From: an uncultured Collinsella sp.
Lineage (GTDB): Bacteria > Actinomycetota > Coriobacteriia > Coriobacteriales > Coriobacteriaceae
Reading direction: 5' to 3'
DNA length: 64,000 nt
NCBI GenBank assembly: GCA_958435945.1
Contig: CAUBIC010000009.1
Span: forward strand, 1-64,000
A program made the translations under genes and the position numbers. Positions 59,201-64,000 of this stretch are shown here, one piece after another (positions within the stretch are counted from its first letter, which is position 1; the number at the start of each line of letters is the position of its first letter). The notes under the pieces are model-generated. The model saw only the letters and a list, made by a program, of their open reading frames with translations, did not search any database and had not been told where the DNA came from.

Positions 59201-60953
59201 GGTCTAGGTATCCTCTCACGTCTGCTTCGTAGTCCTCGATAATCTGCGGTCCTGCTGAGCCAAATTCAATAACGGTGTCGCCCACCAGGTCAAAGAGCGC
59301 TTCGTTGATGCTATCGACGAGCATGTCCTCACTCTTGCCCGACTGTGCCGCCGCCAATGTGGCCTGCGCCGTGTTCCGCTCGAGGAGCGCGCGAAGGAAG
59401 GCATCTGCGGCGGGCGCGAGTTTGTTCGCAGCTTCGGCAGACGCGGGCGTTACGGGCGCGGGCACAGACACGAGGAGCGGTGCCACGACGCCAAACTCTT
59501 CGGTGGAGACAGTCGGCTCGTCGGGTTCGTCTTGCCGTGTGGCCATCTCGCCAGGTCCGGCGGTCATGCTGGGCGCAGACTCGGTGTTCGGTTGCTCGAT
59601 AAGCGTCGCCTCGGCTTCCATAGACACATCATCCTCGCGCTCCTCATCAATCAAAAGCGCTTCACGCGTTTGCGCGGCGGCGCTCCGAATGTGCCCCAGC
59701 TGACTCAAATCGATATCGATCTTGACAGGCTGGTGCGCGGCGTCCCACGAAAGCCATGCCACGATCTCGTCATCGATGATCTTGGCCAGATATTTGGGGA
59801 CCTTCTCCTCCTTTAGGGGATGGGTGGGGTCTAGGGCCAGGCGCAGGCGTTGGTCGCAGGCGCGCATCATCTCACCGAGCTTGCTACTTTTTTGTCTGCT
59901 GCCGTGGATGCGCATGCATTCCCAAAAGCCATTTTGGCAGCGATAGATGTGAATGGGGTCCAGGCGATATTCGCAGTCCTCGTGGCGCTCGGGCGCAAAG
60001 AACACGGCCGAGGCAAACATGGTGTAGGGCATGGCCGTCTCCTCCCCAAACAAGCTCGCTACGATGCCGGTCTTTCGGTGCGTGTCATAGTAGCGCGCCA
60101 TACGGACATACACGGCGCATGCCACGTGGCGCAGGTCGCGATGGTGGGAACGGTCGAGCCGTGAGTTATTCAGGTTGTACGTGGAGAGGGCGTTTATAGC
60201 GGTCATGAGTCGCTCCTCGCCTGCCTCGTCGGGCGGAAGGGGGAGCGTGGGCTCGGAGGTCTTGCGACGCGCAGGCGGCAGGTCCGACGGCGCCGGCGCG
60301 GGCGCAAGACCTCGCGCCGCACGCCGCAGTTCGATGAGGGCGTTGTCGAATGCGACGGTTTTAGAGTCGCGAAGCAGCTCGGGGTCGAGCCCGTGGAACA
60401 CGGCGTAATCTTGCAACCACACGCGTGCAAACCGGTCGATGCCGGGCTCGAAGGCACGATAGGCATCCCAAAAAGCCTTGATTTTTTTAAAACCATCAAG
60501 TGGGTCATCTACGCCAATGCCGCAGATCAGCTCATAGAGGTACAGGAAGGCAAAGGACGTAGACGTTTCCTCGACGGTTCCGCGGCGCACTTGGGCGCGC
60601 CAGGTAAAGTACCCGCGCAGCTGGCGATCGCTCATAGCGTTGTAGGTTGGGAAGTACGACTTAAAGGTGCCGTTATAGGGGCAATCGTCCTCAAAATCGG
60701 CCATCAGCAGGCCTTGGCGGTAGAAAAGCTCGGCTTCCGAAAGCCAGCGACCCGCGCCGCCTTTGGGGTCATCCTGCCAGCGCGATATCTCGCGCATCTT
60801 GCGGTACTGGTCGGGAAGGAAATTCTGCATCTGACGACCGGTTTTGAGAATCGGCTCGTCAGCATAGACTTCGTTTGAGAAGCGAGCAGACTGATGGGTC
60901 CGGGCCTCGGCCATAATGCGCTCGATGAGCATCTTGATGTCCTGGTCGGCCAC
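59193..60953 (-). CDS. TerB-N/TerB-C domain protein
   Basis: 586 residues. The TerB-N domain (about 60-260) contains FPTYNAMSDRQLRGYFTWRAQVRRG and FLYLYELICGIG. A middle region has YNLNNSRLDRSHHRDL, and the C-terminal part, after an acidic low-complexity linker (about 430-510), corresponds to TerB-C (DMLVDSINEALFDLVGDTVIEF). These domains were described in tellurite-resistance-related stress and phage systems. GTG 60953 has GGAGAGGAG upstream. It leads a cluster with the ATPase (8-nt overlap) and helicase. Not an enzyme by visible motifs; probably a scaffold or sensor. Confidence 0.88.
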   Translation of the reverse strand: MADQDIKMLIERIMAEARTHQSARFSNEVYADEPILKTGRQMQNFLPDQYRKMREISRWQDDPKGGAGRWLSEAELFYRQGLLMADFEDDCPYNGTFKSYFPTYNAMSDRQLRGYFTWRAQVRRGTVEETSTSFAFLYLYELICGIGVDDPLDGFKKIKAFWDAYRAFEPGIDRFARVWLQDYAVFHGLDPELLRDSKTVAFDNALIELRRAARGLAPAPAPSDLPPARRKTSEPTLPLPPDEAGEERLMTAINALSTYNLNNSRLDRSHHRDLRHVACAVYVRMARYYDTHRKTGIVASLFGEETAMPYTMFASAVFFAPERHEDCEYRLDPIHIYRCQNGFWECMRIHGSRQKSSKLGEMMRACDQRLRLALDPTHPLKEEKVPKYLAKIIDDEIVAWLSWDAAHQPVKIDIDLSQLGHIRSAAAQTREALLIDEEREDDVSMEAEATLIEQPNTESAPSMTAGPGEMATRQDEPDEPTVSTEEFGVVAPLLVSVPAPVTPASAEAANKLAPAADAFLRALLERNTAQATLAAAQSGKSEDMLVDSINEALFDLVGDTVIEFGSAGPQIIEDYEADVRGYLDHE

Positions 60954-61041
60954 CGTCTCTCCTCTCCTAACGCAGCTTCGGTGACCTCATATCATAGCAC
61001 AGCATCAAACAGGTGTTCGAGATACCGCTACGTAGATAGAT

Positions 61042-61758
61042 TTAGAACAGGAGGGCGTAGATGACGGCTATGACAACGGAGGGGAGCATATTGGCCGTGC
61101 GGAAGGTCTGAGGACGGATGAGGTTGACGCCGACGCAGAAGATGAGCATAGAGCCCACGAGCGATAGACTGTCGAGGGCGGCGGCGGTCATGATGGGGGA
61201 GAGCGCGCCGGCAAACAGCGTAATCGTTCCCTGGAATACGGCAACGGGCAGGGCGGAGAAGATGCAGCCGCGGCCGAGCGAAGCCGTCATGGTGCAGACG
61301 ATGATGCAGTCCAACGCGCCCTTGAGGGCAAGCGTGGACCAGTCGCCGAGCAAGCCGTCTTGGATTGATCCCACGATAGCCATGGCACCGATGCAGACGG
61401 TCAGCGATGTCGAGACAAAGGCATTGGTGAACTCGTTGTCTCCCTCGCTGCCGGTTTTGCGCTTGAGCCATTCGCCCAGGTTTTCGATGCCGGCTTCCAG
61501 GTTAACGGCCTCGCCGATGAGCGAGCCGAGGGCAAACGAGACGATGAGCATGGTGGTGCCGGTGGTCTCCAGCGCTTTCCCGTCAATGACGAGCATCTTT
61601 TGCATGGTGCCGCCCAGTCCGATAAACAAAACGCACAGCCCCGACGCCTTCATGAGCGTGTCTTGGATGCGGGGTGTGATAAAGCGTCCGCCTATAAGGC
61701 CCAGCAGTCCGCCCGCAATCAAAAGTGCGACGTTGATGACCGTTCCCAAACCCGGCAT
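61042..61758 (-). CDS. DUF554 family membrane protein
   Basis: 238 residues with about six or seven hydrophobic segments and the DUF554 (YdfK) pattern: GTVINVALLIAGGLLGLIGG, FIGLGGTMQKM, GSLIGEAVNLE, FVSTSLTVCIGAMAIVGSIQDGL and GALDCIIVCTMTASLGRGC. Function unknown, probably transport. ATG 61758 has GGGAGGG close upstream; an earlier ATG has none. Monocistronic. Confidence 0.88.
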   Translation of the reverse strand: MPGLGTVINVALLIAGGLLGLIGGRFITPRIQDTLMKASGLCVLFIGLGGTMQKMLVIDGKALETTGTTMLIVSFALGSLIGEAVNLEAGIENLGEWLKRKTGSEGDNEFTNAFVSTSLTVCIGAMAIVGSIQDGLLGDWSTLALKGALDCIIVCTMTASLGRGCIFSALPVAVFQGTITLFAGALSPIMTAAALDSLSLVGSMLIFCVGVNLIRPQTFRTANMLPSVVIAVIYALLF

Positions 61759-61876
61759 GAACCCTCCCATATTGATGCCAACCTGGCAATCGTAGCAGAA
61801 CGGGCTGCAGGGTGCGTCATGCCTCATCCTATACGTTATATAAGTGGTATTAATGACGGCATTTGGTGCCCAAGCC

Positions 61877-63289
61877 TCAGCTTCCCATCACGACATAGGG
61901 GCTGTAATCGAAGCACAGCGTCATGAGTCGCTGCGGGGACTCAATGGCCGCGGCGATGATATCGGCATCTCGAGCTCGGTCAAATCCCACGAGCTCAATT
62001 TGATACGAGACGTCTTCCATTTTATGGAGTATCCGGTTATTCAGGAGGTTCTCACCGTCGAATTCCTCGGTTTTGCCTCCGTCCGAGGTTACGGCATACA
62101 GGTGCAGTTTTGCGGTGGTCGCAGGGTCGGCGACCGTGAGGTTGTCGATTTGGTTGGCCGTGCCCTTTGCCCCAAGCAAGGTGAGCAAGGTGGGGGCTAC
62201 GACCTCGCCCGATGGCAGAAAAACAACTTCGACGGTTTTAGGGAATGCGATAATGGCTGCTTTGCGGACGGGCTTATCGGCAGCGGTGACCTCAATGCTC
62301 GCGGCGTCGACGGTTTCCGTGCGGTCGAGCGCGACCATCATGCAACAATTGCCCTCGTCGATGTCTGCCGGCATGGGACACCCCAAGTTTTCGCCAGCTT
62401 GCGTGCCGCCCACTGCGGTGGCTGTTTCGCTTGGCTCGCTGAAAGTGGCTGAAGGACCGCTCGATGGCGGTGTTATGCCGCCTGGTGCGCCATTGTCCCC
62501 AGGCGCTATTTCACCGCTGCTCTCGCTGGAGTCGCTTGCGATGTCACCCGTCGAGGGGGCGAGTCCGACCGCTCCTACTCCGCTCCATTCCATCTCGAGG
62601 AGCGCCGGATCGACAAGGACGTGATGCACATCTTGCGTTTCGGCACTGATATCGACAGGACCGGGGTCTGCCCCTCGCGTCAGCCTGAGCGATCCGGTCC
62701 GCTGTTTGCCCCGAATCTCCTGGCTTTCTGTGCCGCTCGCGTAGAACATCAGAGCGATCTCGCCATTTGCCGTGGCGTCGGTGCCCGCCTTGGTCATTTT
62801 CAGCGATGCGGTGAATGAGATAGCGGGCTGCGTGCCATCGGCGCTCGAGGGGACGCAGCCCAGGCATACACCCCCTCCGTTTTCGAAAAACGTGCTGTCG
62901 AAGGCGACTGTTGCCCCGTCCGCCGAGTCATCGGACAGGGTGATGTCGAGACATAGTTTCACGTCGCAGGAATCGCCATCGGCATCAGTTGCAGCTGCGC
63001 GCCATGTGCAGATAACGCATCCCGTTAGGGGACCGTCCGCTGTGCTTGAGCGCTCGGTATCCACGACTATCGAGCTGTTCGTGCAGCGACGGAGGCACCC
63101 CGAGGTCGAAATGCTTGCCTGCGCAAGCGAGAAGCGTTGGCGCGCGATGGTGCTCATCTGGTTTGTGGCGAGACAGTTGACGGCAGGTAAGGGGACGTCC
63201 GCGGCGGGTGTCGCTAGAGCGGTGACGGGCATGCCGGTGGCAAGCGCACTGCAGAGCGCGGCAACGGGCAAAAGGTTCTTTGATGCCAT
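61877..63289 (-). CDS. Secreted cysteine-rich protein of unknown function
   Basis: A 470-residue protein with a cleavable signal peptide (MASKNLLPVAALCSALATGM, cut probably after ALA near residue 26). It is rich in Ser/Thr/Asp/Ala, with several Cys in the first 150 residues (CLRRC, CVICTW, CDVKLC, CLGC) and a Pro/Ser/Gly linker near 240-300. No catalytic motif or sortase signal is visible. AAGGAG lies upstream of the ATG. It follows a small sortase-substrate-like gene and a partial surface-protein gene on the same strand, so it probably belongs to one cell-surface operon. No family recognised. Confidence 0.75.
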   Translation of the reverse strand: MASKNLLPVAALCSALATGMPVTALATPAADVPLPAVNCLATNQMSTIARQRFSLAQASISTSGCLRRCTNSSIVVDTERSSTADGPLTGCVICTWRAAATDADGDSCDVKLCLDITLSDDSADGATVAFDSTFFENGGGVCLGCVPSSADGTQPAISFTASLKMTKAGTDATANGEIALMFYASGTESQEIRGKQRTGSLRLTRGADPGPVDISAETQDVHHVLVDPALLEMEWSGVGAVGLAPSTGDIASDSSESSGEIAPGDNGAPGGITPPSSGPSATFSEPSETATAVGGTQAGENLGCPMPADIDEGNCCMMVALDRTETVDAASIEVTAADKPVRKAAIIAFPKTVEVVFLPSGEVVAPTLLTLLGAKGTANQIDNLTVADPATTAKLHLYAVTSDGGKTEEFDGENLLNNRILHKMEDVSYQIELVGFDRARDADIIAAAIESPQRLMTLCFDYSPYVVMGS

Positions 63290-63330
63290 GGGTTCTCCTT
63301 ACCTGTTCTGGACGGTCTCGATTTTCGCGG

Positions 63331-63588
63331 CTACTGGCTGCGTTTCATGCGCAGGCCAAGGCCGATGGCGCTTGCGCCTGCCGCGGCGACTCCTGCTGCC
63401 AGGAGCTGTCGCGTGTCGCCCGTTTGCGCGAGGGGCTCATGTTGGCCACTGCGTTCGAGCTCCGATAGATCGACAGTCACTTGCGTGGCAGCCTGCGCTT
63501 GCTCTTGTTGGGCAAAGGCGGCGATCGGGGCAAACGTTACAACGCCGATGATGACGGCAAGGACAATCGCCTTAGGCCGTGTGCGCAC
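63331..63588 (-). CDS. Small cell-wall protein with LAQTG sortase-like signal
   Basis: 85 residues from a GTG start: signal peptide (IVLAVIIGVVTFAPIAAFA), a mature part of about 25 residues (ELERSGQHEP), then LAQTGD, a hydrophobic segment (LLAAGVAAAGASAIGLGL) and RMKRSQ. This is the complete sorting-signal layout with LAQTG in place of LPxTG, on an unusually short protein. The start overlaps the end of the upstream gene by 17 nt, so translation is coupled. It may anchor or cap a surface structure built from the neighbouring proteins. Confidence 0.7.
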   Translation of the reverse strand: MRTRPKAIVLAVIIGVVTFAPIAAFAQQEQAQAATQVTVDLSELERSGQHEPLAQTGDTRQLLAAGVAAAGASAIGLGLRMKRSQ

Positions 63589-64000
63589 CGGGCTCGACCG
63601 TCCACGTAATGCTTGCGACCTGGTCGCCCTCGCCAGTCACATGGAAGATGTCTCGCGTGACGCGGGCGACATTGCCGCTCGTCTTGAGCTTAATCTTGTC
63701 CGTACCATTGGCGATGCCCTGGTAGCCCATGTCGAAGGATGCATTTTTGGAAAGGTCGAGGCCCGCTTCCTGCGTCGCGGCGTGAGCGTCTTGGAGTGCC
63801 TTGTCCGGACCAACCTTAAAATCGATGGAGTTCTGGGCGGTTCCCGTCTTGGCGTCGGCGACGATGCTCCAGGAGTTCTTGGCGCCGATCTTCATGTTGG
63901 CAACGTGGATGCCATAGGCCGAAAGATTGTCGATGGTGGTTGTATTCTCGGAAGGGCCCTGAAGCGTGCCATCGGCCTTGGCGACAAATGGGATGACGGT
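63572..64000 (-). CDS. Partial surface protein (5' end beyond the window)
   Basis: The reading frame is open to the window edge; the first visible residues are VIPFVAKADGTLQGP, and it ends VASITWTVEPGAHTA. The segment is rich in Thr/Ser/Asp with beta-strand-like alternation (TTTIDNLSAYGIHVANMKIG, NSWSIVADAKTG) and no membrane segment or sorting signal of its own. It is probably the C-terminal part of an exported protein whose transcript continues into the LAQTG protein and the secreted 470-residue protein. No family is recognised with confidence. Confidence 0.65.
   Translation of the reverse strand, partial: TVIPFVAKADGTLQGPSENTTTIDNLSAYGIHVANMKIGAKNSWSIVADAKTGTAQNSIDFKVGPDKALQDAHAATQEAGLDLSKNASFDMGYQGIANGTDKIKLKTSGNVARVTRDIFHVTGEGDQVASITWTVEPGAHTA

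Noticed and set aside
55335..60953. A complete type 2 BREX locus
   Set aside because: Only BrxD-like and BrxHI-like genes are present; PglX, PglY, PglZ and PglW are not in the window, and the lead gene is a TerB-N protein.
1..64000. tRNA or rRNA genes
   Set aside because: I looked in the intergenic gaps for T-loop (GGTTCGAxTCC) and cloverleaf patterns and found none that hold.

Overview
The window looks like the chromosome of a gut Coriobacteriia bacterium, most likely Collinsella or a close relative. This is inferred from GC-rich coding DNA with strong GGAGG ribosome binding sites, weak -35 but clear TAYAMT -10 boxes, a choloylglycine (bile salt) hydrolase, a PdxS/PdxT/MocR vitamin B6 locus, a bacterial Elp3, and several families of short palindromic repeats scattered between genes. 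I see no rRNA, tRNA, CRISPR array, transposase or phage structural gene.

Layout. 0-7.4 kb (minus strand): a TrmL-like tRNA methyltransferase with an odd C-terminus, a CobW-family GTPase, a cysteine-less ArsC-like protein, a flavodoxin-like reductase, and two related c-di-GMP proteins (GGDEF-PAS-GGDEF, and a longer version ending in EAL). 7.7-18.2 kb: patatin-like lipase, a TPP-riboswitch-controlled thiM-thiamine-binding-thiE operon, a HAD phosphatase with a LysR regulator, a MetE-like methyltransferase, an esterase, an AzgA-type purine permease, a deformylase-like protein that has lost its catalytic Glu, and a bile salt hydrolase. 18.2-24.2 kb: KUP potassium transporter, an EamA exporter with a divergent LysR, and an XRE-aminotransferase fusion with an internal start and phased operator half-sites.

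24.4-29.5 kb is a catabolic operon: a metal-ligand-less amidohydrolase homologue, two ceramidase-like proteins and a glucose-superfamily PTS EIIBC, followed by a convergent LysR. 30.6-33.7 kb: an intact deformylase, an MFS exporter and an RGG-box protein with 20 RGG motifs. 33.7-38.6 kb: two long palindromes, pdxST with its divergent MocR regulator, and a nuclease-fold protein bracketed by two copies of a 119-bp terminal-inverted-repeat element (a third copy lies at 48.5 kb). 38.7-45.6 kb: reverse-rubrerythrin-like peroxidase, an alcohol/aldehyde dehydrogenase pair, a candidate type I toxin with an antisense promoter, a stand-alone HIRAN protein, a metallophosphoesterase and a DUF2130 nuclease-fold protein.

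45.7-61 kb is rich in nucleic-acid enzymes: a Ski2-like helicase, TrmB, a methyltransferase, an XRE membrane regulator overlapping a DUF4097 protein, Elp3 on a probably leaderless mRNA, a spermidine-synthase-like protein, and a three-gene cluster of TerB-N protein, BrxD-like ATPase and Lhr-like helicase, which is the best candidate for a stress or anti-phage system. The end holds a DUF554 membrane protein and a cluster of secreted proteins, one with a sortase-like LAQTG motif, running off the window edge.

Three threads recur. Palindromic repeats sit exactly at gene 3' ends and several supply the stop codon or a terminator. Several enzymes have lost their catalytic residues (ArsC-like, deformylase-like, amidohydrolase-like, one ceramidase-like). 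Candidate operators lie beside divergent or autoregulated regulators.
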